This document shows, piece by piece, positions 11,716 to 23,779 of a DNA stretch of 64,000 nt. The DNA is from Prunus persica (lineage: Eukaryota; Streptophyta; Magnoliopsida; Rosales; Rosaceae). The position numbers and the translations under genes were made by a program. The notes beneath the pieces were generated by a model. It saw only the letters and a program-made list of their open reading frames with translations, was not told the DNA's origin and ran no database searches. The stretch covers positions 7,201,776 through 7,265,775 of the forward strand of contig NC_034009.1 in NCBI RefSeq assembly GCF_000346465.2, in the 5' to 3' direction. How positions within the stretch are numbered: the stretch's first letter is position 1; each line of letters starts with the position of its first letter.

Positions 11716-14091
11716 TTATCTTTCTTTCAGCATCTTAACGCCAGTATACCTGCCCAAAGCACAAAAATTGAAGGGAAAAATAATAGCAGCTTATCAGATT
11801 TCATCACGAAAAACCCATATGACTAATTAATTTCTGTTTCGGAGGAGTTATATAGTTGATCATTCCATCCAAACAAATGCTTAAATAAATGATTAAGTGT
11901 GGATAACATACCTTCCTAACATCATAACAGTGGCCTGAGGATTGGTCCCTGGTGAGAACTTGAATGTGGATCCATCAACAACACGTAAGGCATTGATCCC
12001 CTTGACTCGTAAATCCCCATCAACCACCTTTCCCACAAGGCATCCCCCATGGTAGTGCCAAAATGTGGCTACTGTCTCTCGACAAAATGTTTCCACGGAT
12101 GCGGTATCTGTAAGGTTCTTTGGTAATGGTGGTCCGAAAAAGTTGAAACCATCTGTACCAGGCAAATCTTGAACCTTAAATGGCTTCAATGAATTTGTGC
12201 TTAATAAATCACCAATCTTCCTTGTGGCACTAACACAACGAGCAAGATCCAGCGGATTTGAAAAGTAGTTGAAGCGTACATTTGGACCAACTTTGACATC
12301 ATAGGACGACTGCAGCCTAAGCGAACCATAGGACAAGGGTCCTGGATCTTTGTAGAAAATTTGTCCGTAAGTTGAATTTATCTTTGCGGAGAAAGAAGGA
12401 TCAGGAAAAATACTAAAGGGTGGAGTAGAAAATGGCAACCCCGAGAAAGTCTCTATGAAGTAATCTCTTGTGATGCCAACGATCTGTACACTAGAGGATT
12501 CCAGTTGAAATGGAGGCAATATTGTGATGTAATTACGAGGATTATCACTCATAAACTGTCCAACGTAAGGCTCGGGGTGAACAACTGGGATTTTGATCGA
12601 TGAAAGGTAGGACTCTGGGCCAACACCACTAAGTAGCAGGAGTTGAGTGCTTCCAATTGCCCCGGCACTCAATATAACCTCTCCCTTACCACGTATGAAG
12701 GCCTTATGTGACCTCCCTTTAGAATCACTATACACGATTCCTCTAGCAGACAAACCTGCATGGTCAGAACAGATTGTAGTTATTATCGAATTATTGAAAA
12801 CCAAAGATATCAATTTACTCTTAATCTAATGGTATTTCTCCTGTCAATGTTCGAATACCCTGCTCGATTAACAAAGAAATTAAAGTAAAAGATGCAAATA
12901 TATGAAACATACTTGGTGCGTTGGAAGAGAATATGATTCTCTCTACTGTGGCATGAACTGCAACTCGCAAGTTCTTCGGGTTTCCTAGATTAAGCAATTC
13001 CACAGCTCCATGTCTCCATCCCTGATTGTCGAAAAGAGTACCCGAGACCTTAGTTCCTAGAATGTGATTTAAATTATATCCGTTGTCTGGACGAACACCA
13101 GCCTCTAACAAACCTTCCTTCACAACAGATTGCCAACGTGACACATTCGGGGGGGTTATGATAGTATTTTCAACCCATTGATAGGCCTTTCTAACCAAAT
13201 CCATGTCCCATTCAATTCCTGAGTTTCCATAAAAATCTTTATCGGCTCTAGTGTAGAAACCAAAGTTGAGCATGCTTGACCCACCAAGAACCCTGCCTCT
13301 TACATTGGCCACACCATCTTCGGATGTGAACCTTTCAGCTGGCGTCTTTCCATCGTCTTCTAGCATGAGAGTTGTAAGAATCTCATCTTGATGCAAAACA
13401 CTTGGATATGCACTTGGAACACTGCCCTTTTCTAGCAGGAGCACCGAGTACTTCGCTGATAAAGTTGCTGCTAATGGGCAGCCTGCTGTACCCCCTCCAA
13501 CTACAATGTAGTCGTACACTTCTTCTAATGGCAGATCAGTGGAATTATAGACAAATTTCATGTAGCTTAAATCTGCAAAATATGAAGAGATGGAAGTAAC
13601 TGATTATGTCAGGAGAACTGTTTGTTATGATGCTTTCTCTTTCTTTCTTTTTTTTTTTTTTTTTTTTTGAAGAATTAGAGTGATACCCTTGAGAATAGTT
13701 AGTATATAACCGGACGGGAAAAACTTTCAAAAATACGGTGAAAATTTCATCTATTATTTATTTCAATTTATTAATGTATGTTATTTACATTCAATAATAT
13801 GTGAAATACATGAACTTTTCATGTATTATTAAAAAACTTATAAAAAATACACGTAATAAAAATGTGTATTTTTCTGAGTATTTTATATGTGTACATAAAA
13901 TGAAAATATTTTGAAAACAAAAAACAAAAAAAACTTAAGTACATGTATAATATGAGTATTTATCAAAGTCGAGTGTTTGTTAAAAACTTACCATGATCAG
14001 ATGGAGTGGCGAATGATTGAACCTTAGATTGAGGATAGAAGACAGACAGGTACAAAAGAAATAGTACAACACCAATTCTTGACTTCTCCAT
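11716..14091 (-). CDS. (R)-mandelonitrile lyase-like GMC (FAD) oxidoreductase
   Basis: Four exons join in frame: 14091-13992, 13572-12913, 12755-11912 and 11749-11716. All introns are GT-AG and the product is 545 aa. It has an N-terminal signal peptide ([15 protein letters not shown]), an FAD-binding fold ([19 protein letters not shown], about 53-71), GMC signature 1 ([14 protein letters not shown]), a GMC signature 2 variant ([15 protein letters not shown]) and a C-terminal active-site block with HYHGG (His487-His489). The family covers the FAD-containing hydroxynitrile lyases, which release HCN from mandelonitrile, and their 'lyase-like' relatives. Length and three introns match Prunus lyase genes. 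The second active-site position reads [14 protein letters not shown] (Asn525). As I recall, true Prunus lyases have His there (SHPQ), while HOTHEAD-like proteins have GTNPQ. Lyase activity is therefore doubtful and an oxidoreductase or unknown role is possible. No break is visible. The predicted location is secreted or vacuolar. Confidence 0.87.
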
Positions 14092-14099
14092 GGCTAACG

Positions 14100-15300
14100 T
14101 TTTTTCTCCTGAAAAATTCAAAAGCATTTTCAACAACTTTTTCAAGTGGCAGTCAACAAAAAAAGTCCTCTTTTTCTTCCCTTGCATGGAGTTTCTAGAT
14201 TGTAACACTATAGACCCTAGAGGGCAATTCAAAATTAGCGATAATAATTTGAAATTGAAAAACAAAAAACATCGGTCTAACATTTTTTTTAAAAAAAATT
14301 GAACTTTCTTATAAAATCCAAATTAATCATTTCCTCTCAATCACTCCATCCCATAATTGAACATTATGATATCAACAATCAAATTGAATTAGCCAAAGTA
14401 AATTCTTCATGAACCAGGAGCTCAATAACACAGGTTAGCTACATGGAAACACCAGCCATCGAAATTATAATTAAATATCGTTGTATTTCAATTTCGGTGT
14501 CTCAAACATATGGAAACAAAAAAAAAATTATGACAAAATAAAAACAAAGAAAACCTTATGTGCATGCACATTCCTACATAAGAATTTGTTTTGTATGTTT
14601 AGAAGAACTTACAAATGTTCAATCATTTAAATAAAAAATAAAAAAATTATGAGTAATACTTGCAATGAAAAATACCACCATGTCTATTGATGATTGAAAG
14701 AACTCCATGCATAATGTGAGTTAGGATTTACCTTAGATCAAATTACTACTTCTGGCGCAAAATGACATAGATCTTCGAGGTCTTGTTACATATATATAGG
14801 CCAAGGAGATCAAAATTAGAGAGATGGAGTTTGATTTTAATTTTAATTAAGGAACCCGAGTCTTCATTTACCCAAGACCACAGAATTAGGCACATCAATT
14901 TTTGAAGATAAGGGTTTGACAAAAGAAATCAAATACAGGGAAACGAAAATGCGACGGGGCATGGATAAAGACTCGCAATGAAAAGTCAAATGAATTATAC
15001 ACGTTAAAATGAAACTATGCAGTTGGTAGTGTCGTCTGGCAACGTTGCGTCTTTATTTCAACTTTGCTTCTTTTCAAGGAACAAGAAAAACTGCATACGA
15101 ATAATTTTCAGATCTCTTTTATTTTTTATTTTTTATATATATATATTATTTTATTGGTTTAACTTCTATGATAGACCTATCAATAACACATTTCAATACG
15201 AAAGCGATGAAAATTAATTCAAAAGTAAAGACGTGTATTATGAATAGCCATTTGAATGTTGAAGACTTATGGCTATATGGGAGGAAGTTGTAACCCGCGT
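14100..15300. other. Upstream region of the lyase-like gene
   Basis: AT-rich flank and likely 5' UTR and promoter of the minus-strand gene. Apart from the TATA candidate I see only a TA run (15136-15148) and no other gene. Confidence 0.5.
14786..14800 (-). promoter_or_regulatory. Candidate TATA box of the lyase-like gene
   Basis: The minus strand reads GCCTATATATATGTAAC here, a strong TATA element about 700 bp upstream of the ATG. About 80 bp further on is a donor-like AAG/GTAAATCC, so a 5' UTR intron ending before 14091 is possible. This is inference only; no transcript is seen. Confidence 0.35.
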
Positions 15301-15312
15301 TGTCAAAAAGGG

Positions 15313-15730
15313 GGGTCATGGAAACTTTTTGAAAACACAATTTTTATTCCGCGTCATGAAATAGGGTTTCAATGACGCGCATAGAATGTCATTGGAAACT
15401 TTTTCAAAACACGACGTTTGTTTCGCGTAGTGAAATTGTGTTTCAATGACACGGATGGCGTGTCGTGGAAACATTTTCAAAACATGACATCTATTCCGTG
15501 TCATTGAATGAGGTTTCAACGACGCTGATCGCATGTCATCCTCTTCTTTCCATGGCGTGAGCTTGATGTCATGGATGAGGTTTTGATGGCGTAAATTAGT
15601 CGTCATGAAGAGTATGATGTTTTATTTGACGTCGTCTTTTAGGACTTTACATGATGCAGAGGACACGTCATTGAACTTAACGACGTTCATAAGACGTCAT
15701 TGAATTATTTTTCATGACACAAATCAGATA
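15313..15730. repeat. CACTA-like subterminal repeat array (relic)
   Basis: Three tandem units of about 74 bp start at 15315, 15388 and 15462 (GTCATGGAAACTTTT..., GTTTCAATGACGCG). They are followed to 15730 by scattered TGACG/CGTCA words such as GACGTCATTGAA. Dense short inverted motifs of this kind are what subterminal regions of CACTA elements look like, as in the two clear CACTA elements at 56-64 kb. No CACTA terminus or transposase is visible here, so this would be a fragment. Confidence 0.4.
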
Positions 15731-17102
15731 TGTTGAAATGTTTATTTTTATACAAAAATTATACATATCCCATCATTTTAATTCTACAAAAGCAACTAAT
15801 ATATAAAATCAAAACTGAAGATTAGGCTAATATACTTAAGTTAATATTACTCAAAATGATTCTATTACATCATGACAAGTTTAGAACTTGTCTTTTAAGT
15901 TTAACTAATCTCACAAAGTCAATCGTATGAAGTTTGAGAAAATTTGATACTTGCACTGTAGTTTGAGAGAGAATGTGATGCTTCATGTCCAAAAGAGGGT
16001 ATAAATGGTACAAAATAATTATAACCACCGTTACCTGCATTAAAACAAAAGATCAGAAATTGGGAATGAAGGTCTAGAAATTACACGTATGCATGAATAA
16101 GAATGATCCAGGTGTGTAAATTCTTGGTCCACATGGGAAATTTCATTATATAGAAATGTCTTGCCAAACCAAATGCCAAATAAAACAAAAGGAATAAAAG
16201 AATCCAACAAAACTAATTTAAAGGACAAAAAATTCACGAACGAAGTTTGACCAAGAACCTAGAAAGAAAAAAAAAAAAAAAAAAAAACAAGATAAGAAAA
16301 AGGTTTAAGCACGGGGGATGGCACAAGAGACTAAACAATAAGTTCACAAAGAATATATCTAATTGCCCATTCTCTGTTTATTTGTGGTCACTTTTTTCAC
16401 TGTCAAAGACATACTTCCAAACCTCAACATACCTATATAGATTCTTAATTACCCCTCAAGTGTCCATGTAAAATAGATGTATATATACAACTTTGTATGT
16501 TCAAGGTTCTTTTCTTCTGTAAACAGAGATTCTAAGTATACAACACTAAGATAATGCATCTAATTAAGTACTACCATTGCATGTGAAATTTTTCTTTTTT
16601 CCATACAAACATTGCACTATTTCCTCAAACAATCCAATCAATGTTTTTTTATATCCCTGTTGTAGCTGTGTGTAATTAAATGTGCATGTCATTAATTTTT
16701 TTGGTACTTATTAGTGTTTTCTCAAACCCCGTACAGCTCTACCAAAACCATCCACTAACTCTTTTAATTTCGTAGCCTCAACCCATATCGATTTTGAAAA
16801 GAAGAAATTTATCTCAACTATGATTTTAGAATAACCAATAACCAAATTAACTTGACGCAAACATCGATCAATGAACCAAAAATACATTTTAATTCAATTT
16901 CAATCACAAGTACACCAACACTTCAAGGAGAAAAAAAAGGAAAAAAAGGAAAAGAAGAGTAACTGAGAGCATGAATCTTGCAAATTTGTTAAACTTGTTT
17001 TAGCAAATGGTGAGAGTAAAATAAGGTGAACTTGCGCATCCACCAAAAACAAAAGCTTGGGACTTGCTTGTTAACCAAAAAGCCCAAATTATCCCAGAGC
17101 TT
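15731..17102. other. Intergenic, no gene recognised
   Basis: AT-rich, with an A-run of about 22 at 16266-16287. Short frames here lack any recognisable domain. I see nothing else. Confidence 0.5.
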
Positions 17103-18719
17103 AAGCCAACAATTCTTTCATTGCCAAGGCAAATGATATGCATGTGCTGAAATGAAGCTTGTTATTTATAAGCCCTCATTTGCCTTTGGTGGCTGGGAGA
17201 GTCTTGTCGATTTCCAACACTTTTTAATAAATATATCGAAACTTGCTGGCCCATGTCTAAATTATAGCTCGTATTACCACAAGTAGGAGACAACCTCTCA
17301 GGTTAAACACTTGAATATAAAATATATCAACTGGTTAATTTACTTTAGAATTGCAGTAAAAAAACTTTAGAATGATGACTTCCATATAAATAAATAAATA
17401 ATAAATAAAAAAGGGAGCTGATTTTTCTCATTTTATTTTTGTCCACTTACCCTCCCCTTTGTTTTTTAATACTTTTTAATCAATTTTGTTTCTTTTTGTT
17501 CTTTCTCTTTCGTATTCTACCCTTATCTTGAATTAAGGTTTTGATAACTGAAATTAAAAGAAGTTAACATAAGGAATCCCTTACATTTGTATGTCTTTGG
17601 TTTGAAAGTCGAGGGGTTTCTCTGTCTTTTTTTGAAAAAGTTTTGACTTTTTCCAAAAGTGAAAGCTTTTGTGTGGCTAAAATCTAAATTTACTAAAATA
17701 GAAATAAATAAAAAGAAGTCTCAATGTCTTCTTCTCCTTCATCGTGTCCTTCTAGCTTCTCTTACCCAAAATTACTCTTAGAGAAATTCATGAAACAGAA
17801 CGATCGCTCTCCTACCAAAAGCAAATACTCTTTAATTATTGGTGAAAGGTTTAGGGATCAGAGGGCCTTTGACAAATACTCTTTAACTATCTCTTCCTAA
17901 AGAGAAAGCTCCATCCTTTCAATTATTTATGCATCTCCTCGAGACCATTTTACTCACTTAAACATTAGAGGGCCTTTGACTAACACCCCCCAAATGTATT
18001 CCGTTGACCGTATCTATTTTGCAAATCATTTCATGGGTGTTGACAACAGGAGAATTGCTTCACTAAGTCCCTTGCCTGCATTTTTTGGGGTGTGGATCAG
18101 AGTAGCAAATTGGTTGTAATGTCTTTGGGCAGTATATATGTATTTTATTCATTTCCTCATGTGCTTGTGCTGCTTGGCAACCATAGAGATGCATGGACAT
18201 GTGTGGTGACAAGACCCGCTCTAAATTTCCCGAAATCCGAAACGAATCTTGTGAAAATTACCGATGTCGAGCCCACTTCTAAAATTGTACCTTTTTTCCC
18301 AAAAAGGAATAAGGGCATGAGACTTTCAACCGAAATTTCGACACAGTCTCCCCTATAAATTGAATATTTTCCAAATTTCAACCTGCACAAAATTCACAAT
18401 TTATATACCAACAGGCAGCACACACAATATAATTTCATGCAGTCACATAATCGGCATTCGGCCTTCAAATAATTCGAAACAAAACCACCAACAAATTCTA
18501 CACACAATTATGAATGCCAAATGCGAATTCCATCATCTAAATTCCCAAATATTAAACGTACAAAATTTAAACCTCCTAAAAAGACTGCATCTTATTTTCA
18601 CCTAAATTTCAAGACTAACAACAAGATCCGAACCAACCTCCATCACACAACATGAGTAAAGTTTAACCCGATTCCAAACACATACAATACCTTTATTCAT
18701 TTCTCTGTTATTCACATAA

Positions 18720-19370
18720 TCTCCCCATACGCAGGTACTACCAACGCCACGTATGGAGTTTGTCAACACGCTGGATAACATACGCCACGTGCGACCTCAA
18801 CATATTATCACATAATCTCCCCATACGCCGATACTACCAACGCCACGTATGGGTCTATTAACACGCCAGATAACCTACGTCACGTGCGACCTCAACATAC
18901 TATCACATAATCTCCCCATACGCCGGTACTACCAATGTCACGTATGGGTCTGTCCGCACGCCGGATAACCTACGCCACGTGGGACCTAACAATCATATAA
19001 TCTCCCTATACTCCGGTACTACTAATGCCACATATAGGGTCTGTCTCAAAGCCGAAAAATCCTACGCTACGCGAGACCTCAACATCATATCACAATATCT
19101 CTCCATACGCCGATACTACCAACGCCACGTATGGAGTCTGTCCGCACACCTGATAACCTACGCCACGTGGGACCTAACAATCATATAATCTCCCTATACG
19201 TCGGTACAACTAACGCCACGTATGGGGTCTGTCTCAATGCCGGAAATTCCTACGCCATGCAAGACCTCAACATCATATCACAATATCTCCCCATATGCCG
19301 GTACTACCAACGCCACGTATGTGGTTTGTCAACACGCCGGATAACCTACCCCATGTGGGACCTAACGAAC
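18720..19370. repeat. Minisatellite of ~95-bp units in an alternating two-unit pattern
   Basis: Seven units start at 18720, 18816, 18911, 19001, 19098, 19189 and 19286, marked by TCTCCCCATACGCCGGTACT and CGCCACGTATGG. Units 4 and 6 share CTCCCTATA plus GTCTGTCTCAA...CCG; units 3 and 5 share GTCTGTCCGCAC and ACGCCACGTGGGACC. This gives a ~188-bp dimer. Many units carry CCACGTGG or CACGTA G-box-like cores. Confidence 0.85.
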
Positions 19371-20704
19371 ACAGGGTGATACTTATAGTGTAATCAAAAT
19401 CCGGGGAGGTACCTAGGGTAGTGCGTATAGCACTTCAAACTGACATTCTAAACTCTTTTCATACATTTATACCTATATTTAAATATATAAGTTACTCTAA
19501 TATTGTATAAACCTCAACATCATCCCAAGTACCCCACACATCACCAATACTTTACCAAAAGTGCTAAATTAACTATTAATTATAAAAATGATTTTCAATA
19601 AACCATTAAATTCATATGCCTAACAATTCCATGCTATTCATTTAAAAATAAGGACCAAGAGTTTCCTACGATAATAATAAACATTCTAAAAATCTCAACC
19701 TAGTCAACATGGCTAAACAACGCTCAAGACCTGTCATTAGGGTCATTATAATCCTTCTAGGAAGATAAAACCACCTCGGAAGACTCACAATCAACCAAGG
19801 GTCAAACTACCCAAACTTGGTCAAACAGGCCCACGGGGCCCACAACCTCCAAATTCCGATCCGAAAGTTCCTATGGATTTTACAAGGTATAGAACACTCG
19901 TCCTACAAGTTTGGTCCAGATCGGACGGTCAGATCGCTCACGATTGTACGATCTGACGATTATTATAAACATAAACTTTAAATTAATAAATCGGAGCATC
20001 CGGGCCTCCGATTCATGATCCTTGAATTCCTACATGATCCTATAAATACCTAGATTAAATATATTAAATTCGAGACCATCCAACAGTCCCAACCTATCGA
20101 ACCCAGATAACTCGCAATATACGAAAATCCGTTCAATAGTCAAACAACGTCCGAATTGAGTTCCGCAAAATCCTACGCACTCGTAACAACCTAAGGATCT
20201 CATTGAGACAAAGTGCAACTTCACCACCCTCGCCCATGCGCCGGTAGCGCTGGGTGTCCAAAGCAATTACGCATCGCCGAAAAATCTCAAAACCATGGCT
20301 CCAAACTCCTACCCTAAGTATAACACCATATTTGGAGCCACTTTTGTTCATGGACCTACCTCAAAAACTAACCGGAAGTGGCCGAAATTTCAATTCGTAA
20401 ATCAAATTACCTACGCTAGGAATTGATCGAATCCTACCTAACAGGCAGCTAGAGCATGAAAAGTATGTGAGAAACCATACCTCATTCATCGGAATCGGTG
20501 GCCGGAGGAGGGAGATCGACAGCGGAGAAGTTCGGATGACACCGGCCGCTTCTTCTCCATTTTCCGGCGAAACCGTGACTGCTTGCGGCGAGACCTGGCT
20601 GGGGTGGGAAGAGGACGGCGGCTCGGTCATTTTGGTACCAGCCCCGTTGTCATCGATGGCCGGAGGAGAGAACTGCCGGCCAAAACGTGGTCGGCTGTCG
20701 CTGC

Positions 20705-20706
<2 letters not shown>

Positions 20707-20736
<30 letters not shown>
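20707..20736. repeat. (GA)15 microsatellite
   Basis: Uninterrupted GA dinucleotide run inside the solo LTR. Confidence 0.95.
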
Positions 20737-20740
<4 letters not shown>

Positions 20741-21335
20741 ATTTTATCAAACCATTTTCGCCAAAATTACGGTTATGCCACTGAGAGTATTTTTATCGTA
20801 TCTCTCTCGTTATAACTCCGATTCGAGCCCACCACGTGTCTACGGACTCATCTCGCCATGCTCTTGAAATTCCCAAATTTATTTCCGGTCAAAAAGTCAA
20901 CTTAAAATCTAATAAAATATTTTAGGGGTAAAATGGTATTTTCTCTCAATAAATTCATATTTACTAATTTATTTAGGACCGGGTCGTTACATGTGGTTGT
21001 TGATCCCAATAGTGGAACTGCAGTGTTACTTGAAATTCCTTGCAGATATGCTAATTTGATGCATTCAGGTTGGATTCTTAGGAGGACAATTATTCTCTAT
21101 AGTGAATTGATGAAAAATCTCTGTAACTTAACATAAATTTTAACGGAGTTAGACGTACATGGTGAATTGCAACACTTTATATAATTTAGGTAATTAAAGA
21201 TAAAAATTGAAAATTCAAGTAATATTTATGCAAATTTCTCAAAATATTAATACAAATCCACCTTAGAGTTACAAATTATTATAGAATGGGCCCTTTATAA
21301 AGTTTACCAGTATTTTTTTGGCATGGCACTCAATG

Positions 21336-22200
21336 TACCCATCTTTTGCCTAATATCACTCCAGAATGTCCTCTATGTAAGAATTATATGGAGACTATTA
21401 ACCACTTTATTCTTTGAGTGTCAGTTTGTAGATAATATCTGGAGATGCACGTATTTTTTCCCCAACTATGTTCAGCAGAATTTTGATGGCATTGAGTGGC
21501 TGGCTTCTCTACCTCATACTAAGGCTGCTGATGGCCCAAATGTTCTTTCCAAAGCTCTTCTTCTATGCTGGCAGATCTGGAAAGCCAGGAACAATTGCAT
21601 TTTTAAAGACATCAATCCCCACCTAGTTAGAGTCCTAAATGTGGCTGGTCGCATTGGGCTGGATTATTGGAAAATTAACTCTTGCCCTTCTCAGAAGTCT
21701 ACTAGAAAGGTTAACATCAAGTGGAAACCACTGCCTCTGGATTGGGTTAAAGTGAATTTTGATGGTTCAGTGCGTGGTAATTTGGCTGCTACTGGTTTTG
21801 TGATTCGTGACTGGAATGGTAATGTTCGTTTAGCTGGCGCTAAAAACTCTTGTCAAGTTTCTATTACTGTCGCAGAGTGTTTGGCCCTTCGTGATGACCT
21901 AGCTCATGCTATTCATAAGGGTTGGCGAAAGATCCTTGTGGAAGGTGACTCAAAACTCATCATTGATTGTGTTAACAAGCTGGTTTCAGTTCCCTGGAGC
22001 ATAAGTCTCCTTGTGCAAGACAATCGGTTGCTCGGTTCTTATTGCGAGTAGAGCTCAGTTCTTATTGCGAGTAGATTTCGTTTCAGCACATTTTTTGGGA
22101 GGCTAACTTTTCTGCTGATGCTGTTGCTAGCTTAGGCCATAGTCTTACTCCGTCCCAGCTGTGGGATAGGGCTCTTCTGTTAAGCTAGTCTATTCCTTTT
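21336..22200 (+). pseudogene. LINE 3' end: zf-RVT and RNase H-like domains, broken
   Basis: The first part encodes a zinc-binding RT tail (CPLCKNYMETINHF, then FECQFVDNIW in another frame), so a frameshift lies near 21414. It is followed by a linker (KALLLCWQIWKARNNCIF) and an RNase H-like domain (VNFDGSVRGN...TVAECLALRDDL...VEGDSKLII). This is the tail of a plant L1-type LINE ORF2. The frame hits TAG at 22049-22051 within SYCE-stop. A 23-bp tandem duplication follows (GTTCTTATTGCGAGTAGA twice). The natural end (HIFWEANFSADAVASLG) is readable to 22187. An A-run at 22278 may be the tail. RT itself is missing (5' truncation). Confidence 0.85.
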
Positions 22201-22428
22201 TATTTTGACTTGGTTGGGCCTGCGTGCCTGCATGATTTCCGGTTGTAGTTCTTTTTTTCTTATCAAAAATATCAACAACAAAAAAAAATCAGTATCTTGA
22301 AATAAAAATAAAAATAAAACTAACTTGATGACAAGGATTTGAAACTTTGAAATTATTTTTCTTTAATTTTAAAGATTATGGGCCAAACTGCCAGCTGGCA
22401 TTGACTTTGAAGAAATATGGTGCAGAAT

Positions 22429-23705
22429 GTAATACACCGTATTAGACTCTGGATAGGAGTAAATAGTCTATGTCAGGTGTTTGGTATCAACTTGTATTAT
22501 TTAATTACCCGACTATTTTATACGGGTTGGGCTTTTAATACTCTCCTTACCTAACTAACTAATACAACCCACACACCCCGGTTTAGATAATACACGCTTA
22601 ATTATACGGCTAGGGAAAAAGAACACGCTTTCTACGAAAAAAAATCAGACGCTCTTTTCATATTCTTCTCCTTCGGGTTGTTCTCTACTATCTTCTCCAC
22701 AGGTTTTTTCTTCACTCTTCTCCAGGTATCCATCTCTCACTCTCTCTCTTTTTCATACTCTCTCCAATATGCTTTATATATTTCAAATTTTTAGTGGAAA
22801 TTAGGTTATGAATTTTTTTTTTTGGCATTTTTTTTAATCGAATGTTTTCTTTGTATGTGATATAGTGATTCGACGTTGTGGGAATATTTAGATTGTTGGT
22901 ATTAAACAGAGTATTACCAGTTTTCGTCCAAAAACAAACAACTGTGCTAGTGTTGGTAGTTTAGTTGAATACATACATACCTGACGACTAGGAGAGCAAA
23001 ATTACAAAATTAAAATTGTATGAACCTGAATTTTAGGAACCATTTATTTTTCTTTGTCAATTGCTATTAGAAAAGTAAAGATGGATTTGTCTATTAATGA
23101 CCAAATTAAGGCACTACTGCTAATTTTGGAGAAAGCAAGTGATGAAAAAACATTCCTGACATTGGATGGTGCTATGAGAAAAGCATTTGTTCTTCTCTTA
23201 CTTGGGGCATGGGAGTTGTGATTCACTCTTTGATGTAGTTTGGTTTATGAACAACTTTCTCTTTTGCTCTTATCACCTTAATACGTGATCACTTTGAATT
23301 ATACATTATTTGGTACTGTTTTTATTAACTTATGCGAGTATGTTGGAATTTTTATGAGATATTACAATTATGATAATGGGTTATATGAAAAAAAATCTTG
23401 GCAAAAACAATTGAAAAACAAATCTTGTCATATGAATCTTACCAAAAAAAAAATTTGTGTAATTTGAATCTCAATTTCCATTAAAATTATCAAAGATTTT
23501 TATTTTTTATTTTTATTTATAAATAGTCTGATCTGATGTTATCCGAAACATCACCAAACACAGTATAACTTAGTCAGATTATTTATCCAGAACAGCACCA
23601 AACGCCTTATAATATTATGAATAAATAGTCAGTACTTTCCGGAACAGATTAATACTATTCGACGGAAATTAGTCAGTACAGTCCGACGTACCAAACGAGC
23701 CCCAA
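22429..23705. mobile_element. Non-autonomous DNA element, copy A of a two-copy family
   Basis: Ends match copy B at 52363-53214: the left side GGATAGGAGTAAA...AACTTGTATTATTTAATTA and the right side AACAGATTAATACTAT...CCGACGTACCAAACGAG. The two ends of each copy are partly inverted repeats of each other (GTTTGGTA near both tips). The middle differs and holds no transposase. Copy A is longer by about 420 bp. The superfamily is unclear (PIF/Harbinger or hAT-like). Confidence 0.6.
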
Positions 23706-23731
23706 TGGTGCAGTGGCTGCAACATGCCAGT

Positions 23732-23752
23732 CACGTGGGCTTTTTATAAAAA
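23732..23752 (+). promoter_or_regulatory. G-box plus TATA box ahead of spliced-looking exons
   Basis: CACGTG at 23732-23737 is followed by TTTTTATAAA (23741-23750). A pyrimidine-rich leader begins about 40 bp downstream, which is good spacing for a pol II promoter. Confidence 0.45.
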
Positions 23753-23779
23753 ACAACTGAAACCGGTTGTTTTGGTTAA

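Larger units (their letters stand above)
18207..20991 (-). mobile_element. Solo LTR (~2.8 kb), probably Ty3/gypsy, with 5-bp target duplication
   Basis: The block begins TGACAAGACCCGCTC and ends GACCGGGTCGTTACA, so it has TG...CA ends with related inverted termini (GACCCG...CGGGTC). It is flanked by TGTGG at 18202-18206 and 20992-20996. The paralogous copy 1 is unoccupied at the same place (ACATG-TGGGG-TTGTTG near 10900), which confirms the limits. Inside are a seven-copy tandem repeat (18720-19370), a GA microsatellite and no long coding frame. LTRs beginning TGTAACGACCCG, as on the minus strand here, are common in plant Ty3/gypsy chromoviruses; orientation and lineage are inferred. No primer site, gag or pol is present, hence solo LTR. 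Confidence 0.8.
17103..21336. repeat. Copy 2 of the duplicated segment, split by a solo LTR
   Basis: Collinear with 9048-11234. It lacks the 10117-10695 insertion and contains a solo LTR between 18206 and 20992. The copy stops at GGCATGGCACTCAATG (21336), where LINE sequence begins. Confidence 0.85.

Noticed and set aside
18720..19370. CRISPR-like array
   Set aside because: Units are tandem and diverged, with no constant repeat separated by unique spacers, and the genome is eukaryotic.
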